Of a stretch of 47,640 bases of DNA, positions 12,684 through 28,300 are shown piece after piece. Within the stretch, counting starts at the first letter, position 1. Each line of letters opens with the position of its first letter. The position numbers were made by a program, and so were the translations under genes. The DNA is from Tritrichomonas musculus (Eukaryota; Parabasalia; Tritrichomonadida; Tritrichomonadidae): the NCBI GenBank assembly GCA_039105265.1, contig JAPFFF010000117.1:1-47640 (forward strand), written 5' to 3'. The notes beneath the pieces were generated by a model. That model did no database searches, was not told the DNA's origin, and worked only from the letters and a program-made list of their open reading frames with translations.

Positions 12684-15256
12684 ATTGAACCATCAGATTA
12701 AACTACAACTGCAGTTGAATCATCAGATTAAACTACAACTGCAGTTGAATCATCAGATTAAACTACAACTGCAGTTGAACCATTAGATTCAGCTACAACT
12801 GCAATTTGAACCATCAGATTCAGCTGCAACTGCAATTGAACCATCAGATTAAACTACAACTTCAATTGAACCATTAGATTAAGCTACAACTGAAATTGAA
12901 CCATTAGATTAAACTACAACTGCAATTGAACCATCAGATTAAACTACAACTGCAATTTGAATCATCAGATTAAACTACAACTGCAATTTGAACCATCAGA
13001 TTCAGCTGCAACTGCAATTGAACCATCAGATTAAACTACAACTTCAATTGAACCATTAGATTCAGCTGCAACTGCAATTTGAACCATTAGATTAAGCTAC
13101 AACTGAAATTGAACCATTAGATTAAACTACAACTGCAATTGAACCATCAGATTAAACTACAACTGCAGTTGAATCATCAGATTAAACTACAACTGCAGTT
13201 GAACCATTAGATTCAGCTACAACTGCAATTTGAACCATCAGATTCAGCTGCAACTGCAATTGAACCATCAGATTAAACTACAACTTCAATTGAACCATTA
13301 GATTCAGCTGCAACTGCAATTTGAACCATTAGATTAAGCTACAACTGAAATTGAACCATTAGATTAAACTACAACTGCAATTGAACCATCAGATTAAACT
13401 ACAACTGCAATTGAACTATCAGATTAAACTACAACTGCAATTGAACCATCAGATTCAGCTGCAACTGCAATTTGAACCATCAGATTAAACTACAACTGCA
13501 ATTTGAATCATCAGATTAAACTACAACTGCAATTGAACCATCAGATTAAACTACAACTGCAATTGAACCATCAGATTCAGCTACAACTGCAATTTGAACC
13601 ATCAGATTAAACTACAACTGCAATTGAACCATCAGATTCAGCTACAACTGCAATTGAACCATCAGATTAAACTACAACTGCAATTGAATTATCAGATTCA
13701 GCTACAACTGCAATTTGAACCATCAGATTAAACTACAACTGCAATTGAACCATCAGATTAAACTACAACTGCAGTTGAACCATCAGATTCAGCTACAACT
13801 GCAATTTGAACCATCAGATTCAGCTACAACTGCAATTTGAACCATCAGATTCAGCTACAACTGCAATTTGAACCATCAGATTAAACTACAACTGCAATTG
13901 AACCATTAGATTCAGCTGCAACTTCAATTGAACCATCAGATTAAACTACAACTGCAATTGAACCATCAGATTCAGCTACAACTGCAATTGAACCATCAGA
14001 TTAAACTACAACTGCAATTTGAACCATCAGATTCAGCTACAACTGCAATTGAACCATCAGATTAAACTACAATTGCAATTGAACCATCAGATTAAACTAC
14101 AACTGCAGTTGAATCATCAGATTAAACTACAACTGCAGTTGAACCATTAGATTCAGCTACAACTGCAATTTGAACCATCAGATTCAGCTGCAACTGCAAT
14201 TGAACCATCAGATTAAACTACAACTTCAATTGAACCATTAGATTCAGCTGCAACTGCAATTTGAACCATTAGATTAAGCTACAACTGAAATTGAACCATT
14301 AGATTAAACTACAACTGCAATTGAACCATCAGATTAAACTACAACTGCAATTTGAATCATCAGATTAAACTACAACTGCAATTTGAACCATCAGATTAAA
14401 CTACAACTGCAGTTGAATCATCAGATTAAACTACAACTGCAGTTGAATCATCAGATTAAACTACAACTGCAGTTGAACCATTAGATTCAGCTACAACTGC
14501 AATTTGAACCATCAGATTCAGCTGCAACTGCAATTGAACCATCAGATTAAACTACAACTTCAATTGAACCATTAGATTAAGCTACAACTGAAATTGAACC
14601 ATTAGATTAAACTACAACTGCAATTGAACCATCAGATTAAACTACAACTGCAATTTGAATCATCAGATTAAACTACAACTGCAATTTGAACCATTAGATT
14701 AAACTACAATTGCAATTGAACCATCAGATTAAACTACAACTGCAATTTGAACCATCAGATTAAACTACAACTGCAGTTGAATCATCAGATTAAACTACAA
14801 CTGCAGTTGAATCATCAGATTAAACTACAACTGCAGTTGAACCATTAGATTCAGCTACAACTGCAATTTGAACCATCAGATTCAGCTGCAACTGCAATTG
14901 AACCATCAGATTAAACTACAACTTCAATTGAACCATTAGATTAAGCTACAACTGAAATTGAACCATTAGATTAAACTACAACTGCAATTGAACCATCAGA
15001 TTAAACTACAACTGCAATTTGAATCATCAGATTAAACTACAACTGCAATTTGAACCATCAGATTCAGCTGCAACTGCAATTGAACCATCAGATTAAACTA
15101 CAACTTCAATTGAACCATTAGATTCAGCTGCAACTGCAATTTGAACCATTAGATTAAGCTACAACTGAAATTGAACCATTAGATTAAACTACAACTGCAA
15201 TTGAACCATCAGATTAAACTACAACTGCAGTTGAATCATCAGATTAAACTACAACT
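12684..15256 (+). repeat. 2.6-kb R-rich unit, copy 2
   Basis: This is the partner of 9450-12040. It lacks the 18-bp partial unit. From about 14051 its order also matches 8755 onward at offset 5,296, and that match runs on to about 16130 (equivalent to 10850), so three overlapping copies of the same segment lie within 7.4 kb. Confidence 0.83.
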
Positions 15257-18200
15257 GCAGTTGAACCATTAGATTCAGCTACAACTGCAATTTGAACCAT
15301 CAGATTCAGCTGCAACTGCAATTGAACCATCAGATTAAACTACAACTTCAATTGAACCATTAGATTCAGCTGCAACTGCAATTTGAACCATTAGATTAAG
15401 CTACAACTGAAATTGAACCATTAGATTAAACTACAACTGCAATTGAACCATCAGATTAAACTACAACTGCAATTGAACTATCAGATTAAACTACAACTGC
15501 AATTGAACCATCAGATTCAGCTGCAACTGCAATTTGAACCATCAGATTAAACTACAACTGCAATTTGAATCATCAGATTAAACTACAACTGCAATTGAAC
15601 CATCAGATTAAACTACAACTGCAATTGAACCATCAGATTCAGCTACAACTGCAATTTGAACCATCAGATTAAACTACAACTGCAATTGAACCATCAGATT
15701 CAGCTACAACTGCAATTGAACCATCAGATTAAACTACAACTGCAATTGAATTATCAGATTCAGCTACAACTGCAATTTGAACCATCAGATTAAACTACAA
15801 CTGCAATTGAACCATCAGATTAAACTACAACTGCAGTTGAACCATCAGATTCAGCTACAACTGCAATTTGAACCATCAGATTCAGCTACAACTGCAATTT
15901 GAACCATCAGATTCAGCTACAACTGCAATTTGAACCATCAGATTAAACTACAACTGCAATTGAACCATTAGATTCAGCTGCAACTTCAATTGAACCATCA
16001 GATTAAACTACAACTGCAATTGAACCATCAGATTCAGCTACAACTGCAATTGAACCATCAGATTAAACTACAACTGCAATTTGAACCATCAGATTCAGCT
16101 ACAACTGCAATTGAACCATCAGATTAAACTACAACTGCAATTGAACCATCAGATTAAACTACAACTGCAATTGAATTATCAGATTAAACTACAACTGCAA
16201 TTTGAACCATCAGATTCAGCTACAACTGCAATTGAACCATCAGATTAAACTACAACTGCAATTGAATTATCAGATTAAACTACAACTGCAATTTGAACCA
16301 TCAGATTCAGCTACAACTGCAATTTGAACCATCAGATTAAACTACAACTGCAATTGAACCATTAGATTCAGCTGCAACTTCAATTGAACCATCAGATTCA
16401 GCTACAACTGCAATTGAACCATCAGATTAAACTACAACTGCAATTGAACCATCAGATTCAGCTGCAACTGCAATTGAACCATCAGATTAAACTACAACTG
16501 CAATTGAACCATTAGATTCAGCTGCAACTGCAATTTGAACCATCAGATTAAACTACAACTGGAATTGAACCATTAGATTCAGCTGTAACTGCAATTTGAA
16601 CCATTAGATTAAACTACAACTGCAATTGAACCATCAGATTAAACTACAACTGCAGTTGAACCATCAGATTCAGCTACAACTGCAATTTGAACCATCAGAT
16701 TAAACTACAACTGCAATTTGAACCATCAGATTAAACTACAACTGCAATTGAACCATCAGATTAAACTACAACTGCAATTGAACCATCAGATTAAACTACA
16801 ACTGCAATTGAACCATCAGATTCAGCTGCAACTGCAATTTGAACCATTAGATTAAACTACAACTGCAGTTGAACCATCAGATTCAGCTACAACTGCAGTT
16901 GAACCATTAGATTCAGCTACAACTGCAATTTGAACCATCAGATTCAGCTACAACTGCAATTTGAACCATCAGATTAAACTACAACTGCAATTGAACCATC
17001 AGATTAAACTACAACTGCAATTGAACCATCAGATTCAGCTGCAACTGCAATTGAACCATTAGATTAAACTACAACTGCAGTTGAACCATCAGATTCAGCT
17101 ACAACTGCAATTTGAACCATCAGATTCAGCTACAACTGCAATTTGAACCATCAGATTAAACTACAACTGCAATTGAACCATCAGATTCAGCTACAACTGC
17201 AATTTGAACCATCAGATTCAGCTACAACTGCAATTTGAACCATCAGATTCAGCTACAACTGCAATTTGAACCATCAGATTAAACTACAACTGCAATTGAA
17301 CCATTAGATTCAGCTGCAACTTCAATTGAACCATCAGATTAAACTACAACTGCAATTGAACCATCAGATTCAGCTACAACTGCAATTGAACCATCAGATT
17401 AAACTACAACTGCAATTGAACCATCAGATTAAACTACAACTGCAGTTGAATCATCAGATTAAACTACAACTGCAATTGAACCATCAGATTCAGCTACAAC
17501 TGCAATTTGAACCATCAGATTAAACTACAACTGCAATTGAACCATTAGATTCAGCTGCAACTTCAATTGAACCATCAGATTCAGCTACAACTGCAATTGA
17601 ACCATCAGATTAAACTACAACTGCAATTGAACCATCAGATTCAGCTGCAACTGCAATTGAACCATCAGATTAAACTACAACTGCAATTGAACCATTAGAT
17701 TCAGCTGCAACTGCAATTTGAACCATCAGATTAAACTACAACTGGAATTGAACCATTAGATTCAGCTGCAACTGCAATTTGAACCATTAGATTAAACTAC
17801 AACTGCAATTGAACCATCAGATTAAACTACAACTGCAATTTGAACCATCAGATTCAGCTACAACTGCAATTTGAACCATCAGATTAAACTACAACTGCAA
17901 TTGAACCATTAGATTCAGCTGCAACTTCAATTGAACCATCAGATTAAACTACAACTGCAATTGAACCATCAGATTCAGCTACAACTGCAATTGAACCATC
18001 AGATTAAACTACAACTGCAATTGAACCATCAGATTAAACTACAACTGCAATTGAATTATCAGATTAAACTACAACTGCAATTTGAACCATCAGATTCAGC
18101 TACAACTGCAATTTGAACCATCAGATTAAACTACAACTGCAATTGAACCATTAGATTCAGCTGCAACTTCAATTGAACCATCAGATTCAGCTACAACTGC

Positions 18201-18419
18201 AATTGAACCATCAGATTAAACTACAACTGCAATTGAACCATCAGATTCAGCTGCAACTGCAATTGAACCATCAGATTAAACTACAACTGCAATTGAACCA
18301 TTAGATTCAGCTGCAACTGCAATTTGAACCATCAGATTAAACTACAACTGGAATTGAACCATTAGATTCAGCTGCAACTGCAATTTGAACCATTAGATTA
18401 AACTACAACTGCAATTGAA
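15257..18419 (+). repeat. R-free, S-rich domain
   Basis: After the last R monomer near 15395 none appears until about 19010. The domain is rich in S-a and S-g monomers and carries CTGG variants at 16560, 17742 and 18349 and a GCTGTAACTG variant at 16583, shared only with 38146 and 39421. The segment at about 17041-17878 recurs at 22080-22917 with offset 5,039. No gene is present. Confidence 0.8.
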
Positions 18420-20690
18420 CCATCAGATTAAACTACAACTGCAGTTGAATCATCAGATTAAACTACAACTGCAGTTGAACCATTAGATTCAGCTAAAACT
18501 GCAATTTGAACCATCAGATTCAGCTGCAACTGCAATTGAACCATCAGATTAAACTACAACTGCAATTTGAACCATCAGATTAAACTACAACTGCAAATTG
18601 AACCATCAGATTAAACTACAACTGCAATTTGAATCATCAGATTAAACTACAACTGCAATTTGAATCATCAGATTAAACTACAACTGCAGTTGAATCATCA
18701 GATTAAACTACAACTGCAGTTGAACCATTAGATTCAGCTATAACTGCAATTTGAACCATCAGATTCAGCTGCAACTGCAATTGAACCATCAGATTAAACT
18801 ACAACTGCAATTTGAACCATCAGATTAAACTACAACTGCAGTTGAATCATCAGATTAAACTACAACTGCAGTTGAACCATTAGATTCAGCTACAACTGCA
18901 ATTTGAACCATCAGATTCAGCTGCAACTGCAATTGAACCATCAGATTAAACTACAACTTCAATTGAACCATTAGATTCAGCTGCAACTGCAATTTGAACC
19001 ATTAGATTAAGCTACAACTGAAATTGAACCATTAGATTAAACTACAACTGCAATTGAACCATCAGATTAAACTACAACTGCAATTGAACTATCAGATTAA
19101 ACTACAACTGCAATTGAACCATCAGATTCAGCTACAACTGCAATTTGAACCATCAGATTCAGCTACAACTGCAATTTGAACCATCAGATTCAGCTGCAAC
19201 TGCAATTTGAACCATCAGATTAAACTACAACTGCAATTTGAATCATCAGATTAAACTACAACTGCAATTTGAACCATCAGATTAAACTACAACTGCAGTT
19301 GAATCATCAGATTAAACTACAACTGCAGTTGAATCATCAGATTAAACTACAACTGCAATTGAACCATCAGATTAAACTACAACTGCAATTTGAATCATCA
19401 GATTAAACTACAACTGCAATTTGAACCATCAGATTAAACTACAACTGCAATTGAACCATCAGATTAAACTACAACTGCAATTGAACCATCAGATTAAACT
19501 ACAACTGCAATTGAACTATCAGATTAAACTACAACTGCAATTGAACCATCAGATTAAACTACAACTGCAATTGAACTATCAGATTAAACTACAACTGCAA
19601 TTGAACCATCAGATTCAGCTGCAACTGCAATTTGAACCATCAGATTAAACTACAACTGCAATTTGAATCATCAGATTAAACTACAACTGCAATTTGAACC
19701 ATCAGATTAAACTACAACTGCAGTTGAACCATCAGATTAAACTACAACTGCAATTGAACCATCAGATTAAACTACAACTGCAATTTGAACCATCAGATTC
19801 AGCTACAACTGCAATTTGAACCATTAGATTAAACTACAATTGCAATTGAACCATCAGATTAAACTACAACTGCAGTTGAATCATCAGATTAAACTACAAC
19901 TGCAGTTGAACCATTAGATTCAGCTACAACTGCAATTTGAACCATCAGATTCAGCTGCAACTGCAATTGAACCATCAGATTAAACTACAACTTCAATTGA
20001 ACCATTAGATTCAGCTGCAACTGCAATTTGAACCATTAGATTAAGCTACAACTGAAATTGAACCATTAGATTAAACTACAACTGCAATTGAACCATCAGA
20101 TTAAACTACAACTGCAGTTGAATCATCAGATTAAACTACAACTGCAGTTGAACCATTAGATTCAGCTACAACTGCAATTGAACCATCAGATTCAGCTGCA
20201 ACTGCAATTTGAACCATCAGATTAAACTACAACTGCAATTTGAATCATCAGATTAAACTACAACTGCAATTTGAACCATCAGATTAAACTACAACTGCAG
20301 TTGAACCATCAGATTAAACTACAACTGCAATTGAACCATCAGATTAAACTACAACTGCAATTTGAACCATCAGATTCAGCTACAACTGCAATTTGAACCA
20401 TTAGATTAAACTACAATTGCAATTGAACCATCAGATTAAACTACAACTGCAGTTGAATCATCAGATTAAACTACAACTGCAGTTGAACCATTAGATTCAG
20501 CTACAACTGCAATTTGAACCATCAGATTCAGCTGCAACTGCAATTGAACCATCAGATTAAACTACAACTTCAATTGAACCATTAGATTCAGCTGCAACTG
20601 CAATTTGAACCATTAGATTAAGCTACAACTGAAATTGAACCATTAGATTAAACTACAACTGCAATTGAACCATCAGATTAAACTACAACT
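18420..20690 (+). repeat. 2.25-kb block duplicated from about 6780-9050
   Basis: Monomer order matches at a constant offset of 11,640, with markers GCTAAAACTG 6852/18492, GCTATAACTG 7097/18737, the K-run 7781/19421 and CTACAATTGC 8194/19834 and 8771/20411. Two class differences were noticed: K here where the other copy has S near 18826, and S-a here where the other has S-g near 19130. The left junction at about 18420 abuts sequence resembling 5941-6240, so the join is a mosaic breakpoint. Confidence 0.86.
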
Positions 20691-22984
20691 GCAGTTGAAT
20701 CATCAGATTAAACTACAACTGCAGTTGAACCATTAGATTCAGCTACAACTGCAATTTGAACCATCAGATTCAGCTGCAACTGCAATTGAACCATCAGATT
20801 AAACTACAACTTCAATTGAACCATTAGATTCAGCTGCAACTGCAATTTGAACCATTAGATTAAGCTACAACTGAAATTGAACCATTAGATTAAACTACAA
20901 CTGCAATTGAACCATCAGATTAAACTACAACTGCAATTGAACTATCAGATTAAACTACAACTGCAATTGAACCATCAGATTCAGCTGCAACTGCAATTTG
21001 AACCATCAGATTAAACTACAACTGCAATTTGAATCATCAGATTAAACTACAACTGCAATTGAACCATCAGATTAAACTACAACTGCAATTGAACCATCAG
21101 ATTCAGCTACAACTGCAATTTGAACCATCAGATTAAACTACAACTGCAATTGAACCATCAGATTCAGCTACAACTGCAATTGAACCATCAGATTAAACTA
21201 CAACTGCAATTGAATTATCAGATTCAGCTACAACTGCAATTTGAACCATCAGATTAAACTACAACTGCAATTGAACCATCAGATTAAACTACAACTGCAG
21301 TTGAACCATCAGATTCAGCTACAACTGCAATTTGAACCATCAGATTCAGCTACAACTGCAATTTGAACCATCAGATTCAGCTACAACTGCAATTTGAACC
21401 ATCAGATTAAACTACAACTGCAATTGAACCATTAGATTCAGCTGCAACTTCAATTGAACCATCAGATTAAACTACAACTGCAATTGAACCATCAGATTCA
21501 GCTACAACTGCAATTGAACCATCAGATTAAACTACAACTGCAATTTGAACCATCAGATTCAGCTACAACTGCAATTGAACCATCAGATTAAACTACAACT
21601 GCAATTGAACCATCAGATTAAACTACAACTGCAATTGAATTATCAGATTAAACTACAACTGCAATTTGAACCATCAGATTCAGCTACAACTGCAATTGAA
21701 CCATCAGATTAAACTACAACTGCAATTGAATTATCAGATTAAACTACAACTGCAATTTGAACCATCAGATTCAGCTACAACTGCAATTTGAACCATCAGA
21801 TTAAACTACAACTGCAATTGAACCATTAGATTCAGCTGCAACTTCAATTGAACCATCAGATTCAGCTACAACTGCAATTGAACCATCAGATTAAACTACA
21901 ACTGCAGTTGAATCATCAGATTAAACTACAACTGCAATTGAACCATCAGATTCAGCTACAACTGCAATTTGAACCATCAGATTCAGCTACAACTGCAATT
22001 GAACCATTAGATTAAACTACAACTGCAATTGAACCATCAGATTCAGCTACAACTGCAATTTGAACCATCAGATTCAGCTGCAACTGCAATTGAACCATTA
22101 GATTAAACTACAACTGCAGTTGAACCATCAGATTCAGCTACAACTGCAATTTGAACCATCAGATTCAGCTACAACTGCAATTTGAACCATCAGATTAAAC
22201 TACAACTGCAATTGAACCATCAGATTCAGCTACAACTGCAATTTGAACCATCAGATTCAGCTACAACTGCAATTTGAACCATCAGATTCAGCTACAACTG
22301 CAATTTGAACCATCAGATTAAACTACAACTGCAATTGAACCATTAGATTCAGCTGCAACTTCAATTGAACCATCAGATTAAACTACAACTGCAATTGAAC
22401 CATCAGATTCAGCTACAACTGCAATTGAACCATCAGATTAAACTACAACTGCAATTGAACCATCAGATTAAACTACAACTGCAGTTGAATCATCAGATTA
22501 AACTACAACTGCAATTGAACCATCAGATTCAGCTACAACTGCAATTTGAACCATCAGATTAAACTACAACTGCAATTGAACCATTAGATTCAGCTGCAAC
22601 TTCAATTGAACCATCAGATTCAGCTACAACTGCAATTGAACCATCAGATTAAACTACAACTGCAATTGAACCATCAGATTCAGCTGCAACTGCAATTGAA
22701 CCATCAGATTAAACTACAACTGCAATTGAACCATTAGATTCAGCTGCAACTGCAATTTGAACCATCAGATTAAACTACAACTGGAATTGAACCATTAGAT
22801 TCAGCTGCAACTGCAATTTGAACCATTAGATTAAACTACAACTGCAATTGAACCATCAGATTAAACTACAACTGCAATTTGAACCATCAGATTCAGCTAC
22901 AACTGCAATTTGAACCATTAGATTAAACTACAACTGCAATTTGAACCATCAGATTCAGCTACAACTGCAATTTGAACCATTAGA
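20691..22984 (+). repeat. Mosaic domain joining R-containing and S-rich blocks
   Basis: The first part matches about 9901-10500 at offset 10,760. The middle (about 21541-21905) matches 16081-16440 at offset 5,464. The last part (22080-22917) matches 17041-17878. No R monomer is found from about 20875 to 23990. A CTGG variant lies at 22780. No gene or foreign element is seen. Confidence 0.78.
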
Positions 22985-25340
22985 TTAAACTACAACTGCA
23001 ATTGAACCATCAGATTAAACTACAACTGCAGTTGAATCATCAGATTAAACTACAACTGCAATTGAACCATCAGATTCAGCTGCAACTGCAATTGAACCAT
23101 TAGATTAAACTACAACTGCAGTTGAACCATTAGATTAAACTACAACTGCAATTGAACCATCAGATTAAACTACAACTGCAATTGAACTATCAGATTAAAC
23201 TACAACTGCAATTGAACCATCAGATTCAGCTGCAACTGCAATTGAACCATCAGATTAAACTACAACTGCAATTGAACTATCAGATTAAACTACAACTGCA
23301 ATTGAACCATCAGATTCAGCTGCAACTGCAATTTGAACCATCAGATTAAACTACAACTGCAATTTGAATCATCAGATTAAACTACAACTGCAATTTGAAC
23401 CATCAGATTAAACTACAACTGCAGTTGAATCATCAGATTAAACTACAACTGCAGTTGAACCATTAGATTCAGCTAAAACTGCAATTTGAACCATCAGATT
23501 CAGCTGCAACTGCAATTGAACCATCAGATTAAACTACAACTGCAATTTGAACCATCAGATTAAACTACAACTGCAAATTGAACCATCAGATTAAACTACA
23601 ACTGCAATTTGAATCATCAGATTAAACTACAACTGCAATTTGAATCATCAGATTAAACTACAACTGCAGTTGAATCATCAGATTAAACTACAACTGCAGT
23701 TGAACCATTAGATTCAGCTATAACTGCAATTTGAACCATCAGATTCAGCTGCAACTGCAATTGAACCATCAGATTAAACTACAACTGCAATTTGAACCAT
23801 CAGATTCAGCTACAACTGCAGTTGAATCATCAGATTAAACTACAACTGCAGTTGAACCATTAGATTCAGCTACAACTGCAATTTGAACCATCAGATTCAG
23901 CTGCAACTGCAATTGAACCATCAGATTAAACTACAACTTCAATTGAACCATTAGATTCAGCTGCAACTGCAATTTGAACCATTAGATTAAGCTACAACTG
24001 AAATTGAACCATTAGATTAAACTACAACTGCAATTGAACCATCAGATTAAACTACAACTGCAATTGAACTATCAGATTAAACTACAACTGCAATTGAACC
24101 ATCAGATTCAGCTGCAACTGCAATTTGAACCATCAGATTAAACTACAACTGCAATTTGAATCATCAGATTAAACTACAACTGCAATTTGAACCATCAGAT
24201 TAAACTACAACTGCAGTTGAATCATCAGATTAAACTACAACTGCAGTTGAATCATCAGATTAAACTACAACTGCAATTGAACCATCAGATTAAACTACAA
24301 CTGCAATTTGAATCATCAGATTAAACTACAACTGCAATTTGAACCATCAGATTAAACTACAACTGCAATTGAACCATCAGATTAAACTACAACTGCAATT
24401 GAACCATCAGATTAAACTACAACTGCAATTGAACTATCAGATTAAACTACAACTGCAATTGAACCATCAGATTAAACTACAACTGCAATTGAACTATCAG
24501 ATTAAACTACAACTGCAATTGAACCATCAGATTCAGCTGCAACTGCAATTTGAACCATTAGATTAAACTACAACTGCAGTTGAATCATCAGATTAAACTA
24601 CAACTGCAGTTGAACCATTAGATTCAGCTACAACTGCAATTTGAACCATCAGATTCAGCTACAACTGCAATTTGAACCATCAGATTCAGCTGCAACTGCA
24701 ATTGAACCATCAGATTAAACTACAACTTCAATTGAACCATTAGATTCAGCTGCAACTGCAATTTGAACCATTAGATTAAGCTACAACTGAAATTGAACCA
24801 TTAGATTAAACTACAACTGCAATTGAACCATCAGATTAAACTACAACTGCAATTGAACTATCAGATTAAACTACAACTGCAATTGAACCATCAGATTCAG
24901 CTGCAACTGCAATTTGAACCATCAGATTAAACTACAACTGCAATTTGAATCATCAGATTAAACTACAACTGCAATTTGAACCATCAGATTAAACTACAAC
25001 TGCAGTTGAATCATCAGATTAAACTACAACTGCAGTTGAATCATCAGATTAAACTACAACTGCAATTGAACCATCAGATTAAACTACAACTGCAATTTGA
25101 ATCATCAGATTAAACTACAACTGCAATTTGAACCATCAGATTAAACTACAACTGCAATTGAACCATCAGATTAAACTACAACTGCAATTGAACCATCAGA
25201 TTAAACTACAACTGCAATTGAACTATCAGATTAAACTACAACTGCAATTGAACCATCAGATTAAACTACAACTGCAATTGAACCATCAGATTAAACTACA
25301 ACTGCAATTGAACCATCAGATTCAGCTGCAACTGCAATTT
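22985..25340 (+). repeat. Block with a 789-bp tandem duplication
   Basis: About 23875-24663 is followed directly by a copy at about 24664-25450, offset 789 bp (about 26 monomers). Paired points are GAACTAT 24065/24854 and the K-runs 24339/25128. The wider stretch, about 22985-24555, also matches 25475-27106 at offset 2,489, rising to 2,551 where the latter has two extra S monomers near 26620-26680. Confidence 0.84.
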
Positions 25341-28300
25341 GAACCATTAGATTAAACTACAACTGCAGTTGAATCATCAGATTAAACTACAACTGCAGTT
25401 GAACCATTAGATTCAGCTACAACTGCAATTTGAACCATCAGATTCAGCTACAACTGCAATTTGAACCATTAGATTAAACTACAACTGCAATTGAACCATC
25501 AGATTAAACTACAACTGCAGTTGAATCATCAGATTAAACTACAACTGCAGTTGAACCATCAGATTCAGCTGCAACTGCAATTGAACCATTAGATTAAACT
25601 ACAACTGCAGTTGAACCATTAGATTAAACTACAACTGCAATTGAACCATCAGATTAAACTACAACTGCAATTGAACTATCAGATTAAACTACAACTGCAA
25701 TTGAACCATCAGATTCAGCTGCAACTGCAATTGAACCATCAGATTAAACTACAACTGCAATTGAACTATCAGATTAAACTACAACTGCAATTGAACCATC
25801 AGATTCAGCTGCAACTGCAATTTGAACCATCAGATTAAACTACAACTGCAATTTGAATCATCAGATTAAACTACAACTGCAATTTGAACCATCAGATTAA
25901 ACTACAACTGCAGTTGAATCATCAGATTAAACTACAACTGCAGTTGAACCATTAGATTCAGCTAAAACTGCAATTTGAACCATCAGATTCAGCTGCAACT
26001 GCAATTGAACCATCAGATTAAACTACAACTGCAATTTGAACCATCAGATTAAACTACAACTGCAAATTGAACCATCAGATTAAACTACAACTGCAATTTG
26101 AATCATCAGATTAAACTACAACTGCAATTTGAATCATCAGATTAAACTACAACTGCAGTTGAATCATCAGATTAAACTACAACTGCAGTTGAACCATTAG
26201 ATTCAGCTATAACTGCAATTTGAACCATCAGATTCAGCTGCAACTGCAATTGAACCATCAGATTAAACTACAACTGCAATTTGAACCATCAGATTCAGCT
26301 ACAACTGCAGTTGAATCATCAGATTAAACTACAACTGCAGTTGAACCATTAGATTCAGCTACAACTGCAATTTGAACCATCAGATTCAGCTGCAACTGCA
26401 ATTGAACCATCAGATTAAACTACAACTTCAATTGAACCATTAGATTCAGCTGCAACTGCAATTTGAACCATTAGATTAAGCTACAACTGAAATTGAACCA
26501 TTAGATTAAACTACAACTGCAATTGAACCATCAGATTAAACTACAACTGCAATTGAACTATCAGATTAAACTACAACTGCAATTGAACCATCAGATTCAG
26601 CTGCAACTGCAATTTGAACCATCAGATTCAGCTACAACTGCAATTTGAACCATCAGATTCAGCTGCAACTGCAATTTGAACCATCAGATTAAACTACAAC
26701 TGCAATTTGAATCATCAGATTAAACTACAACTGCAATTTGAACCATCAGATTAAACTACAACTGCAGTTGAATCATCAGATTAAACTACAACTGCAGTTG
26801 AATCATCAGATTAAACTACAACTGCAATTGAACCATCAGATTAAACTACAACTGCAATTTGAATCATCAGATTAAACTACAACTGCAATTTGAACCATCA
26901 GATTAAACTACAACTGCAATTGAACCATCAGATTAAACTACAACTGCAATTGAACCATCAGATTAAACTACAACTGCAATTGAACTATCAGATTAAACTA
27001 CAACTGCAATTGAACCATCAGATTAAACTACAACTGCAATTGAACTATCAGATTAAACTACAACTGCAATTGAACCATCAGATTCAGCTGCAACTGCAAT
27101 TTGAACCATCAGATTAAACTACAACTGCAATTTGAATCATCAGATTAAACTACAACTGCAATTTGAACCATCAGATTAAACTACAACTGCAGTTGAACCA
27201 TCAGATTAAACTACAACTGCAATTGAACCATCAGATTAAACTACAACTGCAATTTGAACCATCAGATTCAGCTACAACTGCAATTTGAACCATTAGATTA
27301 AACTACAATTGCAATTGAACCATCAGATTAAACTACAACTGCAGTTGAATCATCAGATTAAACTACAACTGCAGTTGAACCATTAGATTCAGCTACAACT
27401 GCAATTTGAACCATCAGATTCAGCTGCAACTGCAATTGAACCATCAGATTAAACTACAACTTCAATTGAACCATTAGATTCAGCTGCAACTGCAATTTGA
27501 ACCATTAGATTAAGCTACAACTGAAATTGAACCATTAGATTAAACTACAACTGCAATTGAACCATCAGATTAAACTACAACTGCAGTTGAATCATCAGAT
27601 TAAACTACAACTGCAGTTGAACCATTAGATTCAGCTACAACTGCAATTGAACCATCAGATTCAGCTGCAACTGCAATTTGAACCATCAGATTAAACTACA
27701 ACTGCAATTTGAATCATCAGATTAAACTACAACTGCAATTTGAACCATCAGATTAAACTACAACTGCAGTTGAATCATCAGATTAAACTACAACTGCAGT
27801 TGAACCATTAGATTCAGCTAAAACTGCAATTTGAACCATCAGATTCAGCTGCAACTGCAATTGAACCATCAGATTAAACTACAACTGCAATTTGAACCAT
27901 CAGATTAAACTACAACTGCAAATTGAACCATCAGATTAAACTACAACTGCAATTTGAATCATCAGATTAAACTACAACTGCAGTTGAATCATCAGATTAA
28001 ACTACAACTGCAGTTGAACCATTAGATTCAGCTATAACTGCAATTTGAACCATCAGATTCAGCTGCAACTGCAATTGAACCATCAGATTAAACTACAACT
28101 GCAATTTGAACCATCAGATTCAGCTACAACTGCAGTTGAATCATCAGATTAAACTACAACTGCAGTTGAACCATTAGATTCAGCTACAACTGCAATTTGA
28201 ACCATCAGATTCAGCTGCAACTGCAATTGAACCATCAGATTAAACTACAACTTCAATTGAACCATTAGATTCAGCTGCAACTGCAATTTGAACCATTAGA

